Positions 42,474-52,521 are shown, counted from the first letter of the stretch. The stretch: DNA of 64,000 nucleotides from Uliginosibacterium sp. 31-16 (GCF_030730865.1 NZ_JAVALZ010000006.1:1-64000), one strand, 5' to 3'. Numbers and translations: made by a program. Notes: generated by a model not told the origin, from the sequence alone.

Positions 42474-44765
42474 ATGATCCCCTTGACCCGCAAACGTGCT
42501 CTGGTCGCAGCCAGCTATTGCGGCACAGCGCTCGCCTGTGCCGGGGTGGCGCACATCCTGCAATGGCCGGCGTGGCTCACGGGTCTGCTCTGTGCCGTGC
42601 TGGCCATGCTGGTGCCGGCCTGGCGCCTGTCGCAGGAGCGTACCGAGGCGGCGCGGCGCCAGGAGCAGACGCAAGCCTTCGTGCAGCGCCTGCTGGATGT
42701 GATCCCGGAGCCGGTTTACATCAAGGATGAACAGGGGCGCTACACACTCATCAATGAAGCCTTTGCACACCGGCGCAACCAGAACGCCAGCACCATCATC
42801 GGCCGTACGGCAGCGGAACTGGCTCCCGACCCCGACACGGTGAAGCTGGTTTCCGACGAAGATGCGCGGGTGCTGGCCGGCGCCACGGTTTACAAGGAAG
42901 ACCGGGTCCGCAATCCGCTCACCGATGAAATCCAGTACCGCATCGTGACCAAGGGGGCCTGTCTGAATGCTGAAGGCCAGCGCGTGATCATCGGCGCCAA
43001 CTTCGACATCACCGGCATGCGCGTCGCCGAGCTACAGGTGCAGGCGGCGCTGAAGCACCAGACGGCGGTAGCCGAACACACGCACACTTTCATCCAGCAC
43101 ATCCTCGACGTGATTCCGTACCCGATGTACGTGCGGGATGCGCAAAGCCGCTACCAGATCGTCAATGCCGCCTTCGTGCAGGAACGCGCCCTGCCACGTG
43201 AGGAAGTCATCGGCCTGTCTCCCATGGATCTGGCGCCAGACACCCCGCAAGCGCGTCGCTCCATGGAGGAAGACCGGGCCATCCTTGCCGGCAGTTCGCT
43301 GCAGAAGGAAGAGGGTGGCCAGCATCCGGCCACCGGCGAACTCTACTTCCAGCGAGTCATCAAGGGGCGCTGCACCGATAGCGGAGGCAAACCGGTCATC
43401 GTCGGCGTGAACATCGACATCACTGAACTGCGCAGCTCCGAACTCAAGCTGACGACAGCCCTGGAGCAACAGCGCGAGCACCACCAGCACACTCTGGAAT
43501 TCGTGCAGCGCGTGCTCGATCTGCTGCCTTACCCTGTGTATGTGAAGGATGCCCAGAGCCGCTACCTGATGGTCAACGAAGCCATGGCGCGCGACCATTT
43601 CATGCGCCGCGAGCAATTGATCGATCACATGGGGCTCACCGAATCAGCCAGCCCGGATCTGGTACGCAAGTTGTTTGAAGAAGACGGTGCAGTCCTCGCC
43701 GGTGAGCGAATCCTGCGCGAGGATCATGGCCAGCATCAATACACCGGGCGTGAAACCTTCCGCATCATTTCCAAAGGCACCTGCGCCAACGCACTGGGTG
43801 AGCCGGTGATTGTCGGCGCCATCGTGGACCTGACCGATCTGCGTCTGGCTGAACGCGAACTGAAATCCGCTTTCGAGCGGGAGGTGCAGTTGCGCGAACG
43901 CACCCAGGAATTCCTCCAGCGCCTGATTGATGTGATTCCCGATCCGTTCTATGTGAAGAAGGCCGGCGGCCTGTACCTCATGGTCAACGATGCCTTCGCC
44001 AACTATCACGGCGTATCCAAGCAGCAGATCGTCGCCACGGGGTTGCCCACAAACAATCGTCCCGCCACCCGGATGCAGTCCAGCCAGGAGGATCAGGAAG
44101 TGCTCGCGGGGCGGGAGGTTTTCAAGGAAGAGCACACCAGCCGCGAAACTACCGGTGAGGAAGTCTTTCGCATTGTCTGCAAACGTCGCAGCGTGTACTT
44201 CGACGGCCAGCCGGTCGTTGTCGGCATCGACCATCACATCACCCAGTGGCGGGTGGCCGAGCGCGAACTTCAGCGCCTGGCACAGGAAGATGCGCTGACC
44301 GGGCTTTCCAACCGGCGGCACTTCCACACCGAAGCCGCCCACGCAATCGCCCGCGCCAAACGCTACAGCGAGGCACTGTCACTGCTGATGCTGGATCTGG
44401 ATCATTTCAAGCAGGTCAACGACAGCTGGGGCCACCAGGTCGGCGATGAGGTGCTGGTCGAAACCGTGCGGCGCATCCGCAAAAGCCTGCGCAACACGGA
44501 CATCCCGGCTCGCTGGGGTGGCGAGGAATTCATCGTGATGCTGCCTCACACTGCAACTCGCGAGGCCATGCAGGTCGCCGAGCGCCTGCGCCAGCATCTG
44601 GCCGAAACCCCGATCATCACCAGCGCTGGCGGGCTGGCCGTCACCGTCAGTGTGGGGGCCGTACAGTGGCTACGCGATGAACCGCTGGCTCATCTGGTCT
44701 CGCGTGCCGACGCCGCGCTGTATCGTGCCAAGGAAGAGGGGCGCAATCAGGTCGTCATGCTCTGA
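42474..44765 (+). CDS. Diguanylate cyclase with four tandem PAS repeats
   Basis: Makes c-di-GMP. From ATG 42474 it has 763 residues. Two hydrophobic helices lie near 10-30 and 33-50. Four tandem PAS units of about 137 residues each then start near 69, 206, 343 and 480. Every unit opens with the same pattern (F-[VIL]-Q-[RH]-x-[LI]-D-[VL]-[IL]-P). A GGDEF domain (about 600-763) carries the active motif GGEEF and the product-inhibition site RNTD five residues ahead of it. The PAS units resemble each other more than typical PAS domains do, which points to internal duplication. Their ligand is unknown. Confidence 0.9.
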   Translation: MIPLTRKRALVAASYCGTALACAGVAHILQWPAWLTGLLCAVLAMLVPAWRLSQERTEAARRQEQTQAFVQRLLDVIPEPVYIKDEQGRYTLINEAFAHRRNQNASTIIGRTAAELAPDPDTVKLVSDEDARVLAGATVYKEDRVRNPLTDEIQYRIVTKGACLNAEGQRVIIGANFDITGMRVAELQVQAALKHQTAVAEHTHTFIQHILDVIPYPMYVRDAQSRYQIVNAAFVQERALPREEVIGLSPMDLAPDTPQARRSMEEDRAILAGSSLQKEEGGQHPATGELYFQRVIKGRCTDSGGKPVIVGVNIDITELRSSELKLTTALEQQREHHQHTLEFVQRVLDLLPYPVYVKDAQSRYLMVNEAMARDHFMRREQLIDHMGLTESASPDLVRKLFEEDGAVLAGERILREDHGQHQYTGRETFRIISKGTCANALGEPVIVGAIVDLTDLRLAERELKSAFEREVQLRERTQEFLQRLIDVIPDPFYVKKAGGLYLMVNDAFANYHGVSKQQIVATGLPTNNRPATRMQSSQEDQEVLAGREVFKEEHTSRETTGEEVFRIVCKRRSVYFDGQPVVVGIDHHITQWRVAERELQRLAQEDALTGLSNRRHFHTEAAHAIARAKRYSEALSLLMLDLDHFKQVNDSWGHQVGDEVLVETVRRIRKSLRNTDIPARWGGEEFIVMLPHTATREAMQVAERLRQHLAETPIITSAGGLAVTVSVGAVQWLRDEPLAHLVSRADAALYRAKEEGRNQVVML

Positions 44766-44766
44766 G

Positions 44767-44777
44767 CCCCCCCCCCC
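44767..44777. repeat. Homopolymer of 11 C
   Basis: A run of eleven C directly after the stop of the four-PAS cyclase gene. It lies outside the coding frame, so length change would not alter the protein. Confidence 0.8.
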
Positions 44778-44786
44778 GCAAGCCGC

Positions 44787-44885
44787 ATCGGACAACACTC
44801 TTCAGCACCATGGCCTGAAGACCCTTACCCAAAGCCATTCTGCAGCACGACCACCCGCCAAGGCCCGTCAGACGCGGCTTGGCGA
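44787..44885. repeat. Dispersed intergenic inverted repeat, copy 7 (degenerate)
   Basis: GCATCGGACAACACTCTTCAG, TGGCCTGAAGACCC and ACGCGGCTTGGCGAG follow the family order with several substitutions. Confidence 0.55.
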
Positions 44886-45057
44886 GCCCCATCCCGTGCC
44901 ATGGTGGCCCGATACATGACGTTCTGCCAGCGACGGAAGGCGGCCTGCCCTAAGGACCATCGCAAGTTTCAGGCAAATCCGTCGTAGAGTCTGGTGACGC
45001 ACGGGTTGAGAGGTGCCTGCATGCCCGCCGGCCACCCGCCCAGTACCCTCCGGAACC

Positions 45058-48000
45058 ATGCCCGCTGATTTGCGCGAGACCCTTCGCCTGAACATCCTGC
45101 TGGCCGTCGCCTACATTGCGAGCGGCTGGCTGGCACTCTTGGTTGCCCTGCCTCCAGGCTATGTGTCGCCCTTGTATCCGCCGGCCGGCATCGCCCTGGC
45201 AGCAGTCCTGATCTATGGCTGGCGCATGAGTGCGGGCCTGTATGCCGGCGCTTTTCTGGTCCAGGTGCTGGCGCATGTACACACCAGTCTGCCAATTGAT
45301 CTGCCGATCCTCGCGCTGAGCAGCATCGGCCCGCTGCTGCAAGCCCTTGCCGGCGCATGGCTGATGCGCCAGATGAAAATCTGGCCCGGTGGTCTGGACA
45401 GCGCCCGCAGCGTCGTTCTTTTTGTTGGCATGACCGCCCCGGCAGGCTGTCTGATCAGCGCCTCGCTGGCAATGCCCACCCTGTTCTCCATCGGAACTTC
45501 AGACTGGAGCGTCGCGTTCCAGAACTGGAGTGCCTGGTGGGCAGGCGATACGCTGGGGGTCTTGCTGTTCACCCCGATCAGTCTGGCCCTGATCGGCCTG
45601 CCCGAGCAGGAGTGGCGCGGGCGCCGGCGCAGCGTGGCACTGCCGCTGCTGATCTGCGCCCAGGTACTGGCGGGCGCATTGATGTTCGTGCGCCAGCGCG
45701 AAGAGAGCCGCATCACCGATGAATTCCAGCGCAATGCCGAGCATCTGGCCAACACCCTGAGCTCGCGTCTGGCGGCACAGACGGACATGCTGATGGCGGT
45801 GGAGCGCTTCGCCTCGGTTGACCCGGAATTTTCACGCGAAGACTGGCGCCGCATCACCACGCGCTGGCTGGATCGCTACCCTGGCACCCAGAATCTGACC
45901 TGGAACCCGCTGGTCCGCCACGCCGAACGTGCCCGCTTCGAGGCTCGCCTGCGTGCCGAGGGTTGGCCAGACTTCCGCATCATGGACCGCGACGCCGCAG
46001 GCAAAACCCGGATTGCAGCAGACGCTCCCGATTACCTGCCGATCACTTACGTAGAGCCCATGTCCAGCAATCTGCGCGCTCTGGGCCTGAATCCGGGCTC
46101 CTACGAAATACTTGCAGCGGCCATCAACCTGACCCGTGAAACCGGCCGGGCCGCTGCCACCGAAGCCGTCCGGCTGGTGCAAGCGCCGGACTCACCCCAC
46201 AGCGTGGTGGTATACCAGGCCGTGTTCGAGCGCGAAAACGATCCTGCCTCACCCCTGCGCGGCATCGTGTCGATGGCCCTGCAACTGGAAAACATCGTAC
46301 ATTTTGCCCGCGAACAGCTGCAGAGTGACGGGATCGATCTGTGCATGGCCGACCGCAGCAACCCCCCTGAGCGCCAGCGGCTGTATGGCCCGGCGGGCTG
46401 CAGCAGCCCGGTCTGGCTGGATCACCACCGCTTCCTGATCCGCCAGATGAACTACGCTGACCGCCAATGGCAGATCCTGCTGCGCGCAGGTGACCACTAC
46501 AGCGCACGCTCGCGCAGCTGGGCCTCAGGGGCAACACTGGGCACCGCCCTGTGTTTCTCGGGCATGCTCAGTGCATTCCTGCTGATGATGACCGGACGCA
46601 CCCGGCGCATCGAGGAACAGGTGGCTCAGCGCACCGCCGAGCTGGCCAGCGCCACAGCCCAGTTGCGCGACCAGAAAGCCTCACTCGCGCATGCCCAGCG
46701 CATCGCGCGCATGGGCAGCTGGGAGATCAGCAGTGGCGCGAGCAACCTGCACTGCTCCGAAGAATTCCGGCGCCTGCTGGATCTGCCCGCCGCCGGCCGC
46801 ATCCTGCTCGGCGACGTATTGGCGCGCCTGAGTCCGGAAGATCGCCCCCGGCTGGACGAAGCCATCAAGGAAGCCAGCCGCGCGCCCGAAAACATCGCTC
46901 TGGACTGCAGCACCCGGAGCGATGACGAAAATCTGCAGGTGCTGCATTTCCAGATTGAAAGCGAATGGATGATGGGCCGCCTGCTGCGCCTGCATGGCAC
47001 CGTGCAGAACGTGACAGCGACGCGTCAGGCCGAGGCACACATTCAGTATCTGGCGCGCTTTGACTCGCTCACCGGCCTGCCCAACCGCAGTTACTGGCAG
47101 GAGCTGGCCCGCTCCGCGCTGAGCTCTGCACGCCGTCACCACGATCAGGCCGCCGTGCTGTTTCTCGACCTTGACCACTTCAAGACCATCAACGATTCAC
47201 TCGGCCACCCCGTCGGTGATCAACTGCTCACGGCAGTGGCGGCACGCCTGAAACACAGCCTGCGCGCCGACGACATCCTGGCGCGCCAGGGTGGTGACGA
47301 GTTTGTGGTTCTGCTGCCGCGCCTCTCCAGTTTTGAGGAAGTCAGCAGCGTGGCCAGCAAACTGGTCAAAAGCCTGACCGAGCCCTTGCAACTGCAGGAG
47401 CATGAACTGACGGTTTCAGTCAGCATCGGCATCGCCCACTTCCCCAGCGACGGCGACGATATCGACACCCTGCTCAAACATGCTGACGTGGCGATGTACA
47501 GCGCCAAGCAGGCCGGGCGCAACAACTTCCAGTTCTTCGTGCCGGAGATGAACCAGCGCGCGATGCAGCGTCTGGAGATGGAAAATGCGCTACGCCGTGC
47601 CATCGACCGTGGTGAGCTGATCCTGCACTACCAGCCCCAGCTGAACCTGGAAAGCGGGCTGATCGAAGGCTGTGAAGCCCTGGTGCGCTGGCAGCATCCG
47701 GAGCGCGGCATGATTCCACCGATCCAGTTCATCCCGCTAGCCGAGGAATCCGGCCTGATCCTGGCGCTGGGCGACTGGGTGATGCGCGAAGCCTGCCTGC
47801 AACAGGCGCGCTGGGCCGCCGAGGGGATTCCGCTGATGATGGCCATCAACATCTCGGCCCTGCAATTCCAGCAAGCCGACTTCGTCCAGAAAGTGGCACG
47901 CATCATTGAGGAATCCGGCGCCGACCCGCGCGCAATCGAACTGGAAATTACTGAAAGCGCCCTGCTCGCCTCGACCGAGGAACTGATCGATCAGCTCGAA

Positions 48001-48354
48001 CGCGTGCGTGCGCTAGGCGTCAGCTTGGCGCTGGACGACTTCGGCACCGGCTATTCCTGCTTGGCCTACCTCAAGCGTCTGCCCATCGAACGCCTGAAGA
48101 TCGACCGCTCCTTCATCAAGGATCTGCCCGGCGATGCAGAAGACTCCGCCATCGCCTCGGCCACCCTGTCGATGGCGCGCGATCTGGGCATGCTGGTCGT
48201 CGCCGAAGGCGTGGAGAACGCAGCCCAGCGCGATTACCTGATCAATCGCCGCTGCCGCTCGATCCAGGGCTACTTCGTGTGCAAGCCCCAGACCGCGGAG
48301 GCGCTGACTACGTGGCTGCGGGAGCGGATGACAGCACCGACAACAGGTGCCTGA
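45058..48354 (+). CDS. MASE1-CHASE-GGDEF-EAL c-di-GMP protein
   Basis: A 1098-residue membrane protein from ATG 45058; a GTG at 45013 would add 15 residues. The MASE1 domain (about 10-210, eight or so helices) is followed by a CHASE periplasmic sensor (about 215-470), a further helix near 495-515, a short coiled segment and a PAS-like region. GGDEF (about 680-835) has the intact GGDEF motif and RADD inhibition site. The EAL domain (about 850-1090) has CEALVRW, ITESALL and DDFGTGYS with the metal-binding acids. Both activities could be active. The stop codon lies inside the first arm of a repeat copy. Confidence 0.92.
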   Translation: MPADLRETLRLNILLAVAYIASGWLALLVALPPGYVSPLYPPAGIALAAVLIYGWRMSAGLYAGAFLVQVLAHVHTSLPIDLPILALSSIGPLLQALAGAWLMRQMKIWPGGLDSARSVVLFVGMTAPAGCLISASLAMPTLFSIGTSDWSVAFQNWSAWWAGDTLGVLLFTPISLALIGLPEQEWRGRRRSVALPLLICAQVLAGALMFVRQREESRITDEFQRNAEHLANTLSSRLAAQTDMLMAVERFASVDPEFSREDWRRITTRWLDRYPGTQNLTWNPLVRHAERARFEARLRAEGWPDFRIMDRDAAGKTRIAADAPDYLPITYVEPMSSNLRALGLNPGSYEILAAAINLTRETGRAAATEAVRLVQAPDSPHSVVVYQAVFERENDPASPLRGIVSMALQLENIVHFAREQLQSDGIDLCMADRSNPPERQRLYGPAGCSSPVWLDHHRFLIRQMNYADRQWQILLRAGDHYSARSRSWASGATLGTALCFSGMLSAFLLMMTGRTRRIEEQVAQRTAELASATAQLRDQKASLAHAQRIARMGSWEISSGASNLHCSEEFRRLLDLPAAGRILLGDVLARLSPEDRPRLDEAIKEASRAPENIALDCSTRSDDENLQVLHFQIESEWMMGRLLRLHGTVQNVTATRQAEAHIQYLARFDSLTGLPNRSYWQELARSALSSARRHHDQAAVLFLDLDHFKTINDSLGHPVGDQLLTAVAARLKHSLRADDILARQGGDEFVVLLPRLSSFEEVSSVASKLVKSLTEPLQLQEHELTVSVSIGIAHFPSDGDDIDTLLKHADVAMYSAKQAGRNNFQFFVPEMNQRAMQRLEMENALRRAIDRGELILHYQPQLNLESGLIEGCEALVRWQHPERGMIPPIQFIPLAEESGLILALGDWVMREACLQQARWAAEGIPLMMAINISALQFQQADFVQKVARIIEESGADPRAIELEITESALLASTEELIDQLERVRALGVSLALDDFGTGYSCLAYLKRLPIERLKIDRSFIKDLPGDAEDSAIASATLSMARDLGMLVVAEGVENAAQRDYLINRRCRSIQGYFVCKPQTAEALTTWLRERMTAPTTGA

Positions 48355-48475
48355 AGAGCCGCATCTGTAAAGGCTTTTCAGGCACGCCATCCGCACCCCC
48401 AATACTGACGCGCCTTTTCGCCACCCCATCCCGCTCAGGTCCGCGGGAAGAGGCTCTCCGGGCATGCCCACTCAG
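48347..48475. repeat. Dispersed intergenic inverted repeat, copy 8, overlapping a stop codon
   Basis: GTGCCTGAAGAGCC (48347-48360) pairs with GGCTTTTCAGGCAC (48372-48385), a 14-bp hairpin with one G-T pair. The TGA stop of the upstream gene is inside the left arm. A second half-unit ends in GAGGCTCTCCGGGCATGCCC at about 48450-48470. Confidence 0.8.
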
Positions 48476-48492
48476 CACTCAATCCCCGCGGT

Positions 48493-51411
48493 TCAGCTCT
48501 GCGTTGCAGACGGCCTGCTCAGCAAACCGGCAATATCCACGGCATCAATCTGCTCCGCCAGCAGGAAGCGTTCGGCATATTCCCGATACACGCCGGAACT
48601 CAGGAACAGATCGAACAGATCTGCATCCAGATGCTGTTCACGCGCCATCCGGGCCATGATGCGCAGGGATTCGGACAGGGTCTTGGGCGGTTTGTAGGGG
48701 CGATCCGCTGCCGTCAGTGCCTCGAACACATCGGCAATCGCCATGATCCGCGCCGGAATGCTCATCTGCTCGCCACTCAGGCGTTTCGGATAACCACGCC
48801 CGTCCATGCGCTCATGATGCCCGCCCGCGATCTCCGGCACGCCCTTCAGGTGCCGCGGGAAGGGCAGTCGTCCGAGCATCATGATGGTCTGCACGATGTG
48901 ATCATTGATCAGGTAACGCTCTTCATCGGTCAGCGTGCCGCGCGAGATCGACAGGTTGTAGATCTCGCCACGATTGAACTTGTACTGCGGCACTTCCAGC
49001 TGGAAGCCCCAGGGATTGTCGGCCGGGATGATCTCGCCGGGCGGGCGTGGCACCCGATGCTCGGGCTTGTCGGCCAGCAAGGCTTCGCTCGCCGGCAAGC
49101 GGGCGGAGGGCACATCCTGCAACTGACGCTCTTCCTCGCGCGACAGGCCCAGTCGGTCGTCAATCGTGCGCTGCCAGCTGCGCTGGGCGATCAGACGCAG
49201 ACGCTCGATCTTGTCGGCATCGAGGAACTCGCCACCCTTGTTGCACTCGGCCACGAAAGCAAATTCCTCATCCAGCGTGCGCCACACCGCCTGCAGGCCG
49301 GCCAGCGCCGCGGGCTCTGGTACGCCCGCGCTGCGCTCTTTCCAGAACGCCACCTCGGCATCACGCTTGAGCACTTCGAAGCGCATGCGCACTTCGTGGA
49401 TCCGGTTGTAAAGCGCTTCGAGTTTGGTCGCCTTGTCGACCACATATTCCGGCGTCGTGACCTTGCCACAATCATGCAGCCAAGCCCCGATATGCACGGC
49501 TTCACGGTCTTCATCGCTGAGGCTGAAATCACGGAACGGCCCCTCCTGCACATCGTTGGCGGCCTCGGCCAGCATGCGCGTGAGCACTGGCACGCGCTGG
49601 CAGTGCCCGCCGGTGTAGGGGCTCTTGGCATCAATGGCTCCGGCGAGCAACTGGATCATGGCTTCCAGCAAGGCCTTCTGGCTGTCCACCAGACGCCGGG
49701 TCTCGATCGCCACCGCCGCCGTCGAGGACAGGGCTTCGATAAAGGCCACCAGCGGATCACGCCGGCCTTTGCGCTCCGGCTCGACCGGACGGGCCAGCTC
49801 CAGCACCAGCACACCAACAAATTCCTTTTCCAGGGTTTCCAGCGCCACGGCAAACAGTTCCGGGCCTGCCTGTCCAATCCGCCCGGCCACACTGCAGCGC
49901 CGTGTCGCCACCTGCACGACAGGGTGTTCCTGATCGGCATCGCACTGCAGGCTCTGGGCGTAATCGACCCGGCTGCCATCCCCCGTACGATCCTGCGAAC
50001 GACGCAACACCCGGGCCTCGGGCTCGTACAGATAAAGCGCGCCAGAGCGGGCCTGGGTGGCCAGCGCCACATCATCGAGCACCACATCCAGCAGGCGCTC
50101 CAGACGCATCTCGGAATTGAGCGCAGCACTCACATCGAGAAAACGCGCAATCGTCGAGCGCATCTGGCTGGTGGCATTGGTCAGCAGATCAACTTCCGCA
50201 ATCCGCGAGCGCGGCAGGCGGGTCGGCCGGAAATCGAAACTCGCGACCAGCTTGGCCTCCTCGGCCAGCAGGCGCAATGGCTCGACAATCCGCTGGGTCA
50301 GCCAGAAACCCGCGGGCACCGACAGGACGATCAGCCCCAGGGTGATGAACAGCTGGAGCTGCAGGAGCTTGCGCGCCTCGCCAAACAATTCAGCGTCCGG
50401 CACCGCCATCAGCACCCGCAGGGCGCGCCCATCCGCGCGCAGCGCCAGAGGCACGGAGATCAGCTCCCACTCCTGCTTGCCCACCAGCGCGTGCTGCCGT
50501 TCCACCCCCGTCGCCGGCAGGGCGGCGGCGGCGCTCAAGGCCGGCATGCCCAGATCTGCGACCTGTGCCAGCCGGGGCTCGCCGCTGACATCCAGCGCCA
50601 CCGACTTGCCGGCATCTTCAAGCGCGACAACCCGCTCGCCCGGATCAATGATCGCGACCAGCGAACCGGAAGTGATCTTCAGATCGGTGATTTCCCGGCC
50701 CAGATCCGCCAGTGTGGCATCCGCCCCCACCACCGCTCCGCCACTTTCAGCGCGTCGCGCCAGGGTCGCGCCGACCTGACGCGTGGTGTAGAACAGGTAA
50801 GGATCGGTAATAACGGCTTCGCGCTCCTGCAAAGCCTGACGGAACCAGGGGCGTTCGCGCGGATCAAAAGCGTAGGTTGCGCGCCGCTCACGCCGCAGCA
50901 GGCGCCCCCCTTTGTCATAGAACAGGAATTCTCCCACCCGCGGGCCATTGCCTTGCAGGCTGACAGCCTGCACCATCAGGCTGGCATCGGCCGGGGCGCG
51001 ATGAATCCGGCGCAGGGTCGGCTCGCGCAGCGGCCGGAACAGCACGAAGTCGCCATTGGCATAGCCCACATACCAGGCATCCATCAATGGATTGGAGGCC
51101 AGCACGGCCGCAGCCATCGGCACGGCCTGCAAGCGCTCGGCAAGCGTCGTACTGCGGGTGATCTGGTGATAGGCCAGCAGTTCCAGCTGGTTCTCGGCGG
51201 GCTGCAGGATGCCGCGAATCTTGTCCTTCAACGACCGCGAGACATGCCGGATCGATTCGTCGACGGCAGACGAAATCACTTCGCGTGTGCTGCGATACGA
51301 GTTCCATGCCAGGATGAAAGCCACCAGCAGCAACAGGAAGGTTGACCCTGCTGCTGCCAGCACGTGCAGCGGAATCTTGAAGTGATGCTTTTCTGCAGAT
51401 CCGAACGACAT
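48493..51411 (-). CDS. HD-GYP phosphodiesterase with periplasmic sensor
   Basis: Degrades c-di-GMP. The 972-residue protein has a helix near 17-38, a dCache-type periplasmic region to about 345, a second helix near 350-372, a HAMP segment and a GAF-like domain (about 430-590). The HD-GYP domain at about 600-960 shows AWLHDCGKVTTPEYVVDK and the GYP motif HHERMDGRGYPKRL. About 100 extra residues between the HD and GYP parts (charged, ending in RPPGEIIP) are longer than in many HD-GYP proteins. Convergent with the GGDEF-EAL gene. Confidence 0.92.
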   Translation of the reverse strand: MSFGSAEKHHFKIPLHVLAAAGSTFLLLLVAFILAWNSYRSTREVISSAVDESIRHVSRSLKDKIRGILQPAENQLELLAYHQITRSTTLAERLQAVPMAAAVLASNPLMDAWYVGYANGDFVLFRPLREPTLRRIHRAPADASLMVQAVSLQGNGPRVGEFLFYDKGGRLLRRERRATYAFDPRERPWFRQALQEREAVITDPYLFYTTRQVGATLARRAESGGAVVGADATLADLGREITDLKITSGSLVAIIDPGERVVALEDAGKSVALDVSGEPRLAQVADLGMPALSAAAALPATGVERQHALVGKQEWELISVPLALRADGRALRVLMAVPDAELFGEARKLLQLQLFITLGLIVLSVPAGFWLTQRIVEPLRLLAEEAKLVASFDFRPTRLPRSRIAEVDLLTNATSQMRSTIARFLDVSAALNSEMRLERLLDVVLDDVALATQARSGALYLYEPEARVLRRSQDRTGDGSRVDYAQSLQCDADQEHPVVQVATRRCSVAGRIGQAGPELFAVALETLEKEFVGVLVLELARPVEPERKGRRDPLVAFIEALSSTAAVAIETRRLVDSQKALLEAMIQLLAGAIDAKSPYTGGHCQRVPVLTRMLAEAANDVQEGPFRDFSLSDEDREAVHIGAWLHDCGKVTTPEYVVDKATKLEALYNRIHEVRMRFEVLKRDAEVAFWKERSAGVPEPAALAGLQAVWRTLDEEFAFVAECNKGGEFLDADKIERLRLIAQRSWQRTIDDRLGLSREEERQLQDVPSARLPASEALLADKPEHRVPRPPGEIIPADNPWGFQLEVPQYKFNRGEIYNLSISRGTLTDEERYLINDHIVQTIMMLGRLPFPRHLKGVPEIAGGHHERMDGRGYPKRLSGEQMSIPARIMAIADVFEALTAADRPYKPPKTLSESLRIMARMAREQHLDADLFDLFLSSGVYREYAERFLLAEQIDAVDIAGLLSRPSATQS

Positions 51412-51486
51412 GGGACGGCACTCCCTTCACAGGATTACGCAACGCGGCGCCCCCTGATTAACGGCAAATACCGCCCGTACTGAAAT

Positions 51487-52521
51487 CTACACGGTCAGCG
51501 CACGTCCCTCCGCCATGCTGCGCGCCACCGCATCGGTAAATTGCATGTACTTCAGCCCGTCGGCAAACGTGGTGTGCGTGACCGGTTCGATGCCACGGAT
51601 GGCATTGATGAACTCTTCCTCCACGCGCCAGCCGCCGGCCTCCTCCGCCGGAACCGGCACCATCTGCAGGGCCGCATCGCCCTTGCGTGCGCCGTAGAGA
51701 TGGCCGTCGGCAAAGCGCAGCGTGCCTTCCGAACCGCACAGCACGATTTCGCTGGATTTCATCAGGCCTGTCACCGCCGAAACGGTGAATGTCGCCTGTG
51801 CTCCACACACCATGTCAGCCAGCACCACCACATGCTCGGGTACGCGCACGGCGCGCAGCCGGCCAGAGGTGTCGACACGCTGGGTCACGAAGGTGCGACC
51901 CCTGGCCATCACGCTGTCGGCCTCACCCACCCAGCGCATCACGCTCTCGTACCAGATGCCCAGACTCATCACGTTCAGCCCCGAAAGGTCCGCATCCTGC
52001 CGCCAGGAGAGCGGCGCCTGCGTATCCAGGAATTTGCCATCCGCTACGCGCACCTCAATCGTCAGCAAGCGGCCAAGAAAACCCTCGCGCAGCAGGCGCT
52101 GCACCGTGCGATCCACCCCCAGCGTGAACGGTGCCGGCACCACCTGCGCCACCCGATCCGGCCGGGCCTGCGCGGCCTGCAGCATCTGCAGCGCCTCGGT
52201 CGCATTCATCGCCAGACGCGCTTCGGTCAGCACATGCTTGCCGGCAGCCAGCGCCGCCAGGGTAATTGGGCAATGCAAATAGGGCCAGGTGCCGATCATC
52301 ACCGCATCGATCCCGGAGTCCTCGACCAATGCGCGCCAGTTGTCCGCCACGTTCGGGATGCCAAGCTCGCGCGCCGCCTTTTCGGACGACGCGCGCGAGC
52401 GGTTCACCACGCTCACCACTTCCACCCCTGGCTGTGCTCGCAGGCCTGGAATATGCCGTTCGCGGGTATTCGTCCCGGCGCCCACCACGCCTACGCGAAT
52501 CACCTGTTTGCCTGATGTCAT
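51487..52521 (-). CDS. Gfo/Idh/MocA family oxidoreductase
   Basis: A 344-residue NAD(P)-dependent oxidoreductase with an N-terminal Rossmann fold (RVGVVGAGTNTRERHIPGL), the GKHVLTE segment near 95 and a C-terminal alpha/beta domain. The EKP active-site motif of the family is TEARL here, so the catalytic Lys is missing at that place. I use ATG 52521 with AGGAG 9 bp upstream. The substrate is unknown; sugar or inositol derivatives are usual. Divergent from the YedF-like gene by 62 bp. Confidence 0.85.
   Translation of the reverse strand: MTSGKQVIRVGVVGAGTNTRERHIPGLRAQPGVEVVSVVNRSRASSEKAARELGIPNVADNWRALVEDSGIDAVMIGTWPYLHCPITLAALAAGKHVLTEARLAMNATEALQMLQAAQARPDRVAQVVPAPFTLGVDRTVQRLLREGFLGRLLTIEVRVADGKFLDTQAPLSWRQDADLSGLNVMSLGIWYESVMRWVGEADSVMARGRTFVTQRVDTSGRLRAVRVPEHVVVLADMVCGAQATFTVSAVTGLMKSSEIVLCGSEGTLRFADGHLYGARKGDAALQMVPVPAEEAGGWRVEEEFINAIRGIEPVTHTTFADGLKYMQFTDAVARSMAEGRALTV

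Noticed and set aside
48631-51345. 904-codon open frame opposite the HD-GYP gene
   Set aside because: Antisense shadow. The HD-GYP motifs on the minus strand are intact, and the plus-strand translation is His/Gln/Arg-rich without any recognisable fold.
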